NCBI GenBank assembly: GCA_037577475.1
Contig: CM075188.1
Coordinates: forward strand, 12,689,001-12,753,000
Source: Chaunax sp. Z400
Lineage: Eukaryota > Chordata > Actinopteri > Lophiiformes > Chaunacidae
Reading direction: 5' to 3'
DNA length: 64,000 nt
Shown one piece after another: positions 37,811-51,200 of the stretch. Numbering within the stretch: the stretch's first letter is position 1; every line of letters begins with the position of its first letter. Under the pieces are notes generated by a model. It made no database searches. It saw only the letters and a program-made list of their open reading frames with translations, and was not told the origin of the DNA. Made by a program: the position numbers and the translations under genes.

Positions 37811-39253
37811 CTATGCAAACACTTGCATGTTTCCGAGCTGAGGCTGTTGAGAGGCCTGCTGCATCTGTTGAGACTGCGGCTGCAGCTGCACCTGCTCTGG
37901 AATGTGTGTGTGGTGTGAAGACGGCAGTGCGTGGTGGCCGTTCCCCAGAGGGGTGGGGCTGGTTGTGACGTCAGACCAGTCTGAGTTGGAGTGTGGTGAA
38001 GAGGACGACCAAGGGTCTGGGGACTCGGGTGAAGGGGTAAGATATGGGTGCTCGCTGGGTGGGTGGGCTGAGTGCCCAGGGGTGGTGCCCTCTGAACCGG
38101 CAGTGGTGTAACTGTGCTGGGAGGGCGGCGTGGGGTACTTATCCACAGGGCTCTGCATGGGTGGATATGATGCAAGGGGGCGAGACTGACCCTCGATCCC
38201 TCCGTGGCTGACGTTGTGGGGGTGCTGCAGGTTGTGGGGGTGCCCATGCGCCATGCTTATCTGCTCAGGCATCTGGTACATCATACTCTGGGAACAGTGG
38301 AGGTGGCCTGGCCCCTGCTGGGAGTGACCCTGATTTTGGTTCTGCCCCTGCGACTGTGTGACCTGTACCTGGCCTGGCTGAGGCTGCTTCAGCATGGTCT
38401 GACCTCCTCCAGGGGCCATCATCTGGAACGTGACAATGGGCGGCAGCTGCTCTCTGCTCATGGTTACGTTCATGGGAGTCAGCAATTGGCCCTGGCTGTG
38501 GTGTTGGCCTATGCTAGGGTGAGATGCCCCCATCTGGTGTGATACGAGCCCAAACATGTGGCCGCTGTAGCCATGCTTGGTCATGCCCACCCAACCCTGC
38601 TGCTGTCCCAGCATGTGGCTGACAGGGGGCAGCATAGGTCTGGAGCTCGGGCTGCTCAGGAGGGGAGGGGAGTTTGCTGTGGTGGAGACTGTGGCAGATA
38701 CGTCACCAGTGTACGAATGTGGCGATTCCAGGGAGTCAACAGGTGACATGGTGACAGAGCTCTCTGGAAGTCCTCCTGCTGCCTTGACTCCATTCGCATT
38801 ACCTCCTCCTGTACCTCCACCACTTCCTCCTCCCACTCCTGTAGCCACGCTTTGCCCCTCTCCTCCAGCGGGCTTCTTTCTTCTCTTTGCCTTCATGTCC
38901 TTCAGCTCTTTAGCTGCCCCGCCAACACCTCCCACCTTCGCACCACCTCCGCCCCGCCGGCTCTTTTTCCCCTGCGGCCCGGGGCGCATGCCGATGAAGC
39001 CTGCTCCATTGGCCCCACACATTACGGAGGAGTTGCCTCCTCCACCCATGTGGTTCGGGCCATTGTGTGGACTGTGAACCAAATTGTACTGGTCCAGTAG
39101 GCGCACTATGTCATGATGCATACGCTCTTGAGCCGTATCACGGGGCAACCGATCCAGGTGATCGGTGATGTCACGGTTGGAGTAGTGGTCCAGGAGAACC
39201 TGAGCCGCCTCAAAGCTGCCTTCTCTGGCTGCAAGAAACAGTGGAGTCTCCTC
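37811..39253 (-). CDS. notch2: notch2 last exon: end of ankyrin domain, TAD and PEST
   Basis: One 481-codon exon including the stop. It opens with EETPLFLAAREGSFEAAQVL and the last ankyrin repeat, passes LPRDTAQERMHHDIVRLLDQ, then basic nuclear-localisation stretches (GKKSRRGGGG and KAKRRKKP), a Gly/Ser- and Gln/Pro-rich transactivation region, and the C-terminal PEST region. LTPSPESPD is the phosphodegron-like motif recognised by FBXW7 in other Notch proteins, and the protein ends NMQVFA. This part is intact, so the gene looks under selection downstream of the frame break at 41662-41747. Confidence 0.95.
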   Translation of the reverse strand, partial: EETPLFLAAREGSFEAAQVLLDHYSNRDITDHLDRLPRDTAQERMHHDIVRLLDQYNLVHSPHNGPNHMGGGGNSSVMCGANGAGFIGMRPGPQGKKSRRGGGGAKVGGVGGAAKELKDMKAKRRKKPAGGEGQSVATGVGGGSGGGTGGGNANGVKAAGGLPESSVTMSPVDSLESPHSYTGDVSATVSTTANSPPLLSSPSSRPMLPPVSHMLGQQQGWVGMTKHGYSGHMFGLVSHQMGASHPSIGQHHSQGQLLTPMNVTMSREQLPPIVTFQMMAPGGGQTMLKQPQPGQVQVTQSQGQNQNQGHSQQGPGHLHCSQSMMYQMPEQISMAHGHPHNLQHPHNVSHGGIEGQSRPLASYPPMQSPVDKYPTPPSQHSYTTAGSEGTTPGHSAHPPSEHPYLTPSPESPDPWSSSSPHSNSDWSDVTTSPTPLGNGHHALPSSHHTHIPEQVQLQPQSQQMQQASQQPQLGNMQVFA

Positions 39254-42200
39254 CTGGAGGAAAGAGAATACGATTAACGTGTCGCTCCATGTAACACAAT
39301 GTTATTAAGTACAAATTCAATATTAATATGAGAAAACTGTTGAATCTGCACAGTTTAGTTAGGTACAATACACAATAATGGCAAGTAAGAAAGGAGCAAT
39401 TATTTTACTGGAATTATAAATTGTAGATTTTTATGTTGTACTTTTCCTAGTTCATCCTTCTAATTAGATTCTACTTTTAATCCAATACAGGTTGCCAGAC
39501 AAACCAACTTGAGCTTTGACAGTGTAGTACATGAAAAATGAAGCCAAAATTATACTATCTGTATCAGCGAGTGTTTGAGGGTCAACGTAAAAGAAATTTC
39601 ATCACCAGGGCTACATGTAGGCTTTATGCAAACATTGGCTCACCTAAAAAAAAATTGTGACCACACGGACCACTATGCTACAACAAGCTACAAATACATC
39701 TGGACATGTGTGGGATGTGTAACCTAAGCAGACTCAAAGTCAACCGAACAACTATGTGGCAGTGGTGTCTGCAGGTGTTCCTCAACATGTTGGGATGGGA
39801 GTATATTCAAAAGGCCCATTTATGCTCTATATTTAAGAAGGATACGGAGACGGACAGCGCCCTCCATACGTCTTCTGCGTTCATTCCGTACATAATCGGA
39901 CACGTTTTCGGAAAGCTTACATATACGGAAGAGATGGACAAAATGGAGCAATACCACCGGACATGGATGATGGCACTGTAGCTACAATTCAAGCTGGGCA
40001 AAACGAATATGTACGGAAACAACGAAGAAGAAAAAAAGTGAAGCGATAAAGTGTAAAAACTCACTGTCCTCAAGTCTTGATGCACTTCATGGTCTCACAG
40101 ACCATCGCTGAGTACATCGTTACCTCCGCTTTTAACGCTTTGTATTTACTAGATACATTGTAACAACCGAACCGAACAGTAGATTCTATTTTATTACACA
40201 GGGCTGATTTGAGAGGTTTCTGGGTATTATTATACATTTTCAAGGTAAAAGCTGTAACAATTTCACAATTTAACATACGTACATACAATTAATCACTATT
40301 TACATATAATTTGTTGTAGTACCAACAAACTGAGGAACAGTGGTTTAAAAAAACCTTAATGAAAAGACAAGAACCAACCTTGTTGTCTTGCATATCCCGG
40401 TTGGCTCCATTCTTCAAAAGCACAAGAGTTGCCTCCACATTATTAACTGCAGCTGCCCAGTGCAGAGCGGATTTGCCTAAAATGATGGGATGGTGACATG
40501 AGACTGAATTGCTGACTGAAGTAAGCATTACAGCATCATTTTTTAGTATCACTAACTACTCCTAGCATTATTCCTCATAGTAATCCTGCAGTTTCAAGAC
40601 GAGCAATAATGTAATCCAAAAACAGAGTAAATATACATAAAAGTTTGCTGACCATGGTCATCTACAGCATTGATGTCAGCATGGCAGTGGATTAGCTCTT
40701 CCACCATACCCTCCACGGCTAGCCTGGCTGCCAGGATTAGTGGAGTAGTGCCATCATTCATGCGTGCATCCAGTTCTGTTGCACGATTACGGATCAGAAT
40801 CTGTGAGAAGAAAATGACATACACAAAATATGATGAATACATTACAGACCATAATGATAGATTTCATAAGTAATTGTCTGTTCATAAGAATTACCTTCAT
40901 CTTTGTTTAGTACTACTGTTTATTGGTGACTACTAAAAACATTGTTTTGGTTGTTGTCTCACCTGGAAGACTCCCTGGGCATCAGCTGCCACTGCAGCAT
41001 GCAGCGGGGTTCTACCCATGTTGTCATGGGCGTTGGGATCAGCTCCAGCATCCAGTAGTCTCTTAGCAGCATCGGCCCTGGCGTAGCGGGCAGCCAAGTG
41101 GAGCGCTGTTTCTCCTGTCCTATCAGTCTGGGCCATCAAGGAAGCACCCTGAGCGATCAGGTCTGAAATGACACTTGGTCCTGGTTCATCTCCTCCACTC
41201 TCCTCCTCCTCTTCCCCATGCAGGCTGCAGTCCGGGCCTCCACCATTACGCAGCGATGCCAACATCAGCGGGGTGAAGCCATCTGAGGGAGGAGAAAATC
41301 ATTGTTGAAGAAATGTTTGATAATTAATCAGATTTGGATGTTAAGAGGCTATTTTTCTCACCAGGTCCCTTGACATTAACATCCAGACAGTCAGCATCCA
41401 GGTCAGCCTGTGGCGGAGTTAGGGTAATGTCGGCAGCCTTGCGATGCTGCAGGGTCCACTCCCTTCGGTCAACACTTCCATCCATAGCGATGGGCAGCAA
41501 TGGTTTGCCTTCGGTCTATAAAAAAAACAATTAAACTTGAAACAACATTCACAACAAATTTCCTCATGTTTTAAAAATTACTTTCCCAACTTAATTTAAA
41601 CTCCTTGCATCCTTCAGCTTTATTGGGACCATTCTTTATTTCTTTCTCAATTCACTCACTCTTGGTTTTTTGCATGGGACCTCATCTTCCAGCCATCTCT
41701 GACTCTGACCTCCATCAATCATTGTTCCATCCTGTGTCTTGAAATTCCTGATATGAGAAAAAGCAAAAGTTAAGACAACAGTATTTTGTTCTGCTTGTTC
41801 TTATTTCAGGACACAGAAAACATACTATGCTCCAGCTCTGTGTCACGTTCAAACAACAGTATAGATCACTGGAAGCTGGCCAGTACAGCCACTGTACTGA
41901 TACAATTGATACCATTTAACTGACAGTATCTTACATATGTTTTGTAACAGTAGGAAAGATATTTTTTCTGCCAATATTCCCCCAATATCATGTGACAAAC
42001 CTTACATTTTACTCTGGCATGGGTTTTCACCCAGTACTTGTTATCATATATCTTGTAAATCCACTCACTTCATGTCAAAGTCATCCTGTCCAACAGGCTC
42101 TCTCCTCTTATCATTTTTACTGGCCAAGAAGCCATCAGGTAGCCATAGGACACCATGTTTATGCTTCCTTTTGGCTGCTAGCATCCCCAGCACCAAGATA

Positions 42201-45200
42201 AGCAGAATAATGACCACTGCCACTCCCACCAGGTACGGTAAAATTGGTGTTCCTTGTTTATCTTTTATGTAGCCTGGAGGATACAAAGACATGCCCAAGT
42301 TTCAGTAAATTTGCCGTTGTTTGATTTAGGTTTTTAACTCAACAGAACCCATTAAAATTCCATTAATCGACAGATTACTTACTACTGTCAACAGACACTA
42401 GAGGGTAGGGTAGTTCAGCCTTGATGTGTGCTGCTGCAATGAAGGATGCAGCCTCATTAGTGTTGGAGAAACAGTCGACGGAGCTCTGGGAACATTCACG
42501 ATTATCGATTTCCAGGTACACCACAGATCTGTGCAGACAAACGTGAACATTAAAGCAGTTAAAATTCATTCAGGATTTATTTCAAGCTACTAAGTATTAT
42601 ATGAAAGCTTGAAATATGAGAAATTATGCAACTATCCTTACCCAATAACCTCCTTTTCTAGCTCCCGCTTCTTTCTGCTCCTCTGGAGGTGTCGTTCATA
42701 TTCATCTTCCACCCCAAAGTAAGGGTACACCATTGGCTCCTTGTTTTCATCCAGCTTAACTTGCAGGTTTGTGCGCAGCAGAGCTCCCAGGGCCCGCAAG
42801 AAACCCCTTAAGTCTCCAAGCAGCTCCTTAGGCTGCAGCCGAACCGCGATAACCAATGTGCCATACACCTTTTTGGGTGGAGTGTCAGCAGAACAGTCCA
42901 GTCCGTCCCAGCCACAAGCCTCCGTGTGGCAGCTCTGGTCACAGACACCATTACCGTAGTGGTCTGCACAGTACTTGTCATACCTGAAAATACACAATGC
43001 AAGGAGGATGGGTGGTTGGTGAGTTGGCTTCAAATCTTTTTTGGACTTGTAGATAAAAGCAACAGCAATGACAAATAAAGAGCAGGGTCACATACTTGCA
43101 GGAGGCTGGTCGGGTGGTGTCACACTCAAAGCCATCAAAGAGGCATCCAGCATTGTCACACTCCTTATCACAACGTCCATTCTTAAAGAGATCCCAGCAG
43201 GCAACACTGGCAGTGCAGTTAACCCACGGCTGCTGCCAGTTGAGCGAGCAGTCTCCTCCATCCCACTGGCAATCATGGTTGTTACACTGATCGTCACACA
43301 CTTTATCCCCTGAATGCCGCTCACACTGTAGGTAGGGGCAGGTTGGAAGACCAGATTTGGATTGTTTATTTTCACAGTACCGTCCAGAGAAGTGCATGGG
43401 ACAGCGGCAGCTGTACTGGTATGGGTTGGATGGGTCTTTGATGCAGGTTCCACCATTTTGGCACGTCCATGGACACCTATGTTCATTCTCACAGTGTGGC
43501 CCACTGAAGCCTGACTGGCACTTGCAGTACAGGTGACCGACTGTGGACTCCACACAGTGCCCACCATTCTGGCAATGTAGCTTTGCACAACTGTAGCCTT
43601 CTATTTCACCACAGTTGAAACCGATAAAGCCCTATAAAAACACAATATGTTGCTGAAGTGTGATAGCAATGTAATCATTTTTTAAATAAGGCTTGGGTGT
43701 GTATTCAAAAAGGGTCAACAGATGTTTGCAGCAGACGTTTGCGAATGACAATAAATAATGTACATCGAGGTTCTCTAACACATCTGCTGCTTGCCTACTA
43801 TACCTGAGCCATGGTGTAGCCTTCTGAAGCAAGAATGAGAGTAAGAGAGGGAGCAAGATGTTAGTGGAGAAAAAAACATGCATTTATTGGGAAGACTGAT
43901 GTTCTAGTATGAGAGTAAATGAAAACAGTGCCACATGTCCATTTTTATAATTCTTTGAAGTCATTCAGTGTATTTACATACAATTAATAATTTCTTTAAT
44001 GTGAACATATAAACTTATTAAACAGATTAATTGTCCTCTGAGAATAAGCATCAGAAACACCCTGAAGATGTATTCTGTTGAGGATTCTGTTAAATTATGA
44101 GGACACAAAAAATCTAAATACTTTTAATAGTTCAGAAAACCTTTTTCCTGTGTTGAGAAATTGTAATACAGTCTTGCAAAACTGCAAACCATGGCACTCT
44201 TTCTTGCAGACATTTGCATCGGATTCATCACTAAACTTTGGGGCATAAGTGCAAAAATGTAAAAACAGATCAAAAATAAAAAAGTATGCAGAGAAATGTC
44301 ATGCCAATCATTAAATGAAAGATTTATCAAAACAGATCTTTAATCAAGACCTTAATGTTTAACAATAAAAGTATAACATTACACTGCTTATGTACAAATT
44401 GCTAGAGGGCAAGGAAAAACCCTGGCTGTGAGGCTTGTTTGCACTGAGAAAGTAACAGAAAATGTAATGCTCAGAAATTGAGCATAAAAAGGAGAGGTGA
44501 AGTCATTGAAACCATGTTATTGTATAATGCAAAAGGAGTGCTAACATTAAAGAAACTTACAAGTGGGCAGGAGCAGGTGTAGCCATGCACTGAGCTCATG
44601 TTCATTGAACAGATGCCACCATTGTGGCACGGCTTAGAAAGACACAGATCCACCATGGACTCACAATGACGACCTGAACAAGGTAAAAAAGAAAAAGAAA
44701 TGATTAACCAAAATATTTACTTTACTTTATTACTTAAACACTGTACACAAATGCACTAATTCATTGCTGGTTTTCTAAAATGCTAAATAATTAAATGGGG
44801 GCACTGCTGTGTGGTTTTGAGCAGAGAATACGAGCAGCGAATACAAATGTACCTGTGTAACCAAGGCGACAGCGACATTGGTAATCGTTGATCAGCTGCA
44901 CACAGTCAAGGCTGCCAGGGGAGTGGCAGGGGCCAGACAGGCATTCATTGAGATCACCCTCACAGTGTTCACCAACAAATCCTGGAGGGCAGGTGCACGT
45001 GTAACGCCCCACACCATCCACGCACTGTCCTCCGTTCAAACAACGCGGTTCCCAGGAGCCTTGTTTGGGGGCACAATCATCCACGTTCACTTCACACTGC
45101 AGCCCTACAGAGTAGAGAAAAAGTGGATATCACTGTATTTGTCAAGAAATAAACTTCAAGATAGCATTTCAGAAGCTCTTAATAACGTTTCTAGGGGCAT

Positions 45201-48200
45201 TCAGGGCGTGATCATGCGAGAACAGAAAACTTAGATGAAATGAAAAAAATGGCTACTTGTAATTGACAGGAAGAGGATCAACGCTGCTTTATTCATGTTT
45301 AAAGGGATGTTTTTACCTCCACTCTCCTCTTTATGTATTCATGTACTTGTGCAGTATGCAGATTTACCATGTGTTCCAGGTGGGCAGGCGCAAGTAAAGC
45401 GGTTGATGAGGTTGATGCAGGTTCCGCCATGGAGGCAGGGCTTGGAGTGGCATTCATCGACGTCATATTCACAATTCACCCCCTGGTAGCCTGCTTTACA
45501 CTGAAGCAATCAAACAAGAGACAGAGAGAGAGGTTAGCTCATGGTGTTCTTTAGGACTGTTGTTGCCAGTGCTGCTGCATATTAAAAAAACAAAAAAAGC
45601 TTCAAAACCAACCAATGATGCACACCTACACCAACAACAAATACACACAAACAGCTGAGAATTTACTTACTAGACACTCGTACGTGCCCTGATAGTCCTT
45701 GCATGTGGCTCCATTGCGACAAGGGTTTGACTTGCACTCATCAACCATCTCGTTGCAGTAGCTGCCCATGTATCCTGGCTGACACTCACATTTGTGGGAA
45801 TTACCCACATTCACGCACCGCCCAGCATTCTTGCACACATTTTCCACTTCCAAACCTACAGTAATTTGGTAAAAGAGGTGCATATAGTGAATTGAAAATG
45901 AGAACACATACAGTTTCTGACTATTTCAAGGTTGTGTCTGAAGAGATGAATCAAAATAATCTTTGTCAGACTACAGTGGACAATGTTTAAATGTCTGTTA
46001 AGCAAAGATGAAACTGTAGTCTTGTGTTAACTTATTCTTTGAAGTATTATTGTCATTTAAACCACGTAAAAGCACACAGTGAGATTAAATGTTTCTCCAG
46101 GATCATGCTTCTACCATCACAATATGGACACAGGACTATATAAAGTGTACAAACAAACAGTACAAGACATGAAACAAAAGGACAACACAAAACAAAGACC
46201 AAAAAACACTGTATATTAAACAGAAATCCATCCTTACTGTATTGTATTGACATCTACCCCTCTCCTATCACAAATAATGTAAATAATGTGGTTTTTTTGC
46301 CAATTGAGATAACAACACAACAAGAAGTAATTCCTCACCATCCCTGGCAGCGATGTCCTGGCAGGACATGGCAGGGACATCACAGTAAAATCCCGTCCAT
46401 CCCATCGCACAGTGGCAAGTCCACGAGGTTGCTGCTGTCTGAGAGCAGGAGCCGCCATTGTGACAGTGAACCTGGCTGCAAAAGTTCACATAGTTCTGCA
46501 TACAAAGATGGAACAGAGAGAGAGTTACCATTACCTGTAAATGTTACGCAGATCGAAGGAATGGCATCACATTCGGCCATCTTAATGAGTTTGATGTTTT
46601 TAGTTGTGTTCATTTACCGAACCCAAAAAAACGATAATTTGCCTGAAAGGCTTAAAAAAAATGGTACAGCATATAACACCCTCTGTTCTAGACCCTGGGC
46701 ACTTAACTTCTTTTAAGTGTTAACAAATGTTAAATGACTTTTTCCGTCATGTATGACACACATGTTCTAGTTCATATGCGTTATCCACTCTTGCACACAA
46801 ATTCTTTACCTGGCAGTTATATCCATTGTATCCTACAGGGCAGGTGCAGCGGTACGTGCCTAGGCCATCAGTGCAGGTGCCTCCATTCTTACAGGGCTGA
46901 GAGTCACACTCATTCTGCTCGTACTCACAAAACGTTCCGTAAAAACCAGGCCGGCAACGGCAAGAGAAGGTGTTGATGTCATCAATGCAAGTCCCATTAT
47001 TCAGACAGGAGCTAGAATAAAGGAGATAAAGAGAGAAGTGATCACTTTATCTGTATTGTACAGGCCAATGAATGATTATTTAGACTATGCTTTGGGTAAA
47101 AGCATAGTCTAAATAATCATTCATTTCATCAGATCATTGCAGGAGATATAATTGAAATAATCCAGGATAAATTCAGTGCAGAAAAATAAAGCATGATGAT
47201 TAAATTCTGGTTTTATGGCTTACCTCTCAGTACATTCGAGGATGTTGTGTTCACAGTGGATTCCGTCGAAGCCAGGTCGACACTCACACACAAAGCTGTT
47301 GACGTAGTCCCTGCAGATGGCACCGTTCCTGCATGGCTGGCTGTCGCACTCGTCTACCTCAGTCTCACAGTGCTTCCCTTCAAAACCTGGGCGGCAGACA
47401 CAGGAGAAGCTCCCAACGGCGTCCACACATGAGCCTCCATTCAGACATGGGTCTACAGATGGAGGAAGAGAGGGTGTTACTGTACAAACATGATATTTAA
47501 ATAACAGTCAGCCTTAATGAGGGCTTCAATGAGTAATCCATCAGCAGTCTGGCTGACGTTAAAAAAGAGTAAATAAAATACTGATTCTGTGGAAGCCCCT
47601 TCTTTTGTTTTAGCAAGTTTATCCGAGATATTTTTTATGGTATTTTCACAGGCTTATACCCTTGTATAAGTCAGTATCTCTATGCTGTTTCCTACCCGAA
47701 TATCTACAGATCTACAGCTAATATTGCACAGACACCACTATACACGACAATCATAAATGCAGAGGTCCAGGATTCATTAGGTGCATACAGCCTCAGATAA
47801 AAACACTGAATTAGTGACAGGGAAACTCACTGGGTGAGCAGTCGTCTATGTCTGTCTGACAGTTGTGTCCACTGTATCCATTTTGACATTTACACATATA
47901 GCTGCCTGGGCTATTAATGCAGCGACCACCATTTTTGCAAGGGTTCTTCTTGCATTCATTCACATCCTCATTGCAGCGGGTACCTTCACATTGGTGAACA
48001 AATAAAAAGATATTAGTACAACCAAGCATTAATACATAATAGATATGAGCTTGTTCTCAGGCACATTGTCACACATCTCATATCCACACAATACCTCTTA
48101 CATAGCAACATACCTTGCCAACCTACTGGACATTGACATGAATAAGAGGTGTAGTCTGCAGATGGATGACACACTCCTCCCCTTTCACATGGATGAGAGG

Positions 48201-51200
48201 CACAAGGAACCTGTTCCACCTCACAATGTTTACCTGTGTCACATTACATACATTTTTTTATAATGATAAAAATCAAGTGAGGGAAAATATTTGATAAATT
48301 GATATTCAGTTGGCTGCAAAAATGTCTGCTACTGCATGCTAGTCAATGTTGTGGTGGAAATATGATATTACTAACCTGTAAATGGTGGACTACACTGGCA
48401 GGTGTAACTGTTGACTTCATCTAAACAAATGCCGTGGTTCAGACATGGCCCAGATGCACATTCATCTATGTTTTTCTCACAGTTCATACCTAATGAGAGA
48501 GGATGGGTGATTCAAAAATCAGTGCTGTTTCTTCTATCGATTGCCAAGTATAAAGTTTTAAAAAGTTCTAGGCCGAGGCAATAATAATAATTACCTCTAA
48601 ATCCAGGTTGGCACTGACAGGTGTAGCCATTATGTCGGTCCACACAGGTGCCACCATTTTGGCACAGATTGGGCTGGCACTCATCCTTTTCCTGCCGACA
48701 GTGTTGTCCCACCCAGCCAGCTTCACACTCACAGTGGTAACTTTACACAGAGGAAAGGCACATGTGGGATTAGGTACTACTACTACTACTTTGAAACTGT
48801 TCTTTTACCTTATTGATCGTTTATATTCCACTAAAACTATATACCTGTACCTGGGGCATGTTAACCGATATTCAAGAATTGGAAGAGATAAGGACAGATG
48901 TATCTCATAACACAAGTAGTAAATGTTTTAAGTACCCATATTGCTGTTCAATGCATTCTCCATGTACACATGGCTGAGGAGCACAGTGGTCAGTCCCAGA
49001 GAGGCACAGAGGACCATGAGTGCTGGGTGGACATTGGCATTGGAACCCGTTGACTTTGTCCACGCAGGTTCCCCCACTCATACACGGGTTTGAGTAACAC
49101 TCATTGATCTCCACCTCACATTTAACTCCTATCACAGAAGAATTCAGAGAAAATTAGCTGTATAAAAAGCACCTACTTGATTACTGTGTTATTTCAGTTA
49201 CAGCATTCAAAAGTGCAATACATATTTAGTCATTATATCTCTTTTTACAAACATTTATTTATTTTATGTCATGCTGACTTTAATGGGGTATCTAGAAAAA
49301 CATACCTGTATATCCTGGGATGCACACACATTTGTACTCGTTAATGCCATCCTGGCACTCTCCGTACTCACAGGGGTTGCTGGCACAGTCGTCCTCATTG
49401 ATCTCACAATTCACCCCTAAGTTGGAAAAAAATCAATGACAGACTCATATAAAATGACGACAGTCAGGTTATATAATTCATCATTTTAACCGACTTTATA
49501 TTGTCTGCCGAGAATGAAAGACGCGCTTCAAAAACACCCCATCACATCCCTTTGGTTGACGTGAGTGAGGAGTTGTACTGGAGGTGAATCTACTCCTGTG
49601 GCTGTTACAAAATATGCCAGTTAAGTCATTCACCACCAGAGGGAGTAAGACTCCACAAAAGTGGAGTTAGAAAAAAGTGAGACACTTTAACAAAAATGCA
49701 GACAGGTTAAATAAAGAAGACTGGAGTATGACATGGTCAGAGGCGCAACTGTTAAAATTGGAGAAAAGCAAAACAGAGAAAAGAGAGGGTGAGAGATACA
49801 AAGAGAACGATAGACCAAGAGAGAACATTGTAAATCAGAGGAAAGAAAGGCGGCCCCATGAGACCAGAAAGTAAGACCTGACACAGTGACCTGACGCCAG
49901 GTTTGGTGAAGTAAGGAAAGTACAGACTTCAGTACCAGGCCTCAGGGTGGTACAACATACTGAACTGAGCCTACTAATCCATAGAGCAACATTGAGTATT
50001 CGACAAAGACTTGTGACTGCTACAGGCAGACATGGGAACACACAGAGCAGTCTACACTTTACAGTACTTCAAAAGCTAGACAGGAAGTTCTAGATATGAG
50101 GGATGGAAGTCTTTACATTCATTAAGGTTTTACCTCCACACTTAAACTGTGGCCCCCTTAAACTAAACTTTAAGGGGGCCACAGAGATCAATCCTGAGGA
50201 AACATTAATGAGATTGGGCAATCAAATTATTTAGAATAGCTCAAATTTAGATTATCAATTCATTCTTCTGTGACAAAGAATCAGAAGAACAAGTGGCGGA
50301 ATGTAACTAAGTACATTTACTCAAGAACACATTTGAGGTATCTGTACATTATGTTATTTCCATTTTATGTAACTATGCAATTTCCTACTTCTTAAGATTA
50401 AAACCTTGCTAAATTAAATTCCCATACAGAGCATAGATAAATTAAAATTAGACCAACCTTTAACATCTACAACAGACACATTAATGCACCAGTAATATTA
50501 ATCAAGAGACATATATAAGAAACACTGACCGGGAACATTTTACTAAACAAGTAATTTTACTTTTTGTATTTTAAATGCATTTTACCGATAATACTGAAGA
50601 ATGAACGAATAATTAGCTACCATATTACAGTACCTAATTATTGTAGTATCATTAGTTTTTATCACTTATTCAGATTCAATATTTATTTTTTTGGATGAGG
50701 AAGTTAACTTAATTTGAATTTGAATTAATTCAAATGAATTTGTCTCACTATTCAGGCAATGAATTTTGTTGCACACCAAGTACCTACCTGTGGTCCCCGG
50801 TGGGCAGTTACATTGGTAGGCATTGACCAGGTCAATGCACCGTCCTCGGTTGTGACAAGGGTTGCTGTGGCACTCCTGGACCTGGATATTACAGATGGAG
50901 CCTGTGTATCCAGCATAGCACTCGCATGAGAAGGTAGCGATGCCATCTTTACACAAACCGTGGTGGCAAGGCTCTGGTACGCAGTCATTGATGTTCTCCT
51001 CACAAAGAAGACCCGTGAAGCCTAAGGAATGACATTTCATCTTAGAAAAATAATAAAAGCATCATGTGACTATTTCAGGTTATTTTCTGAGTTAAATGAG
51101 GTTTAATATGACGAAGTCTACAATTTCTCCTGTTTTTAAGAGTTAAAATAGGACTGCAGGCTAGAACAAATTACAAAAAGAAGAAAACTGAACATATGGT

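Noticed and set aside
38204..39100. Plus-strand ORFs opposite the last notch2 exon
   Set aside because: They are shadows of the GC-rich, low-complexity notch2 C-terminus, with no independent similarity.
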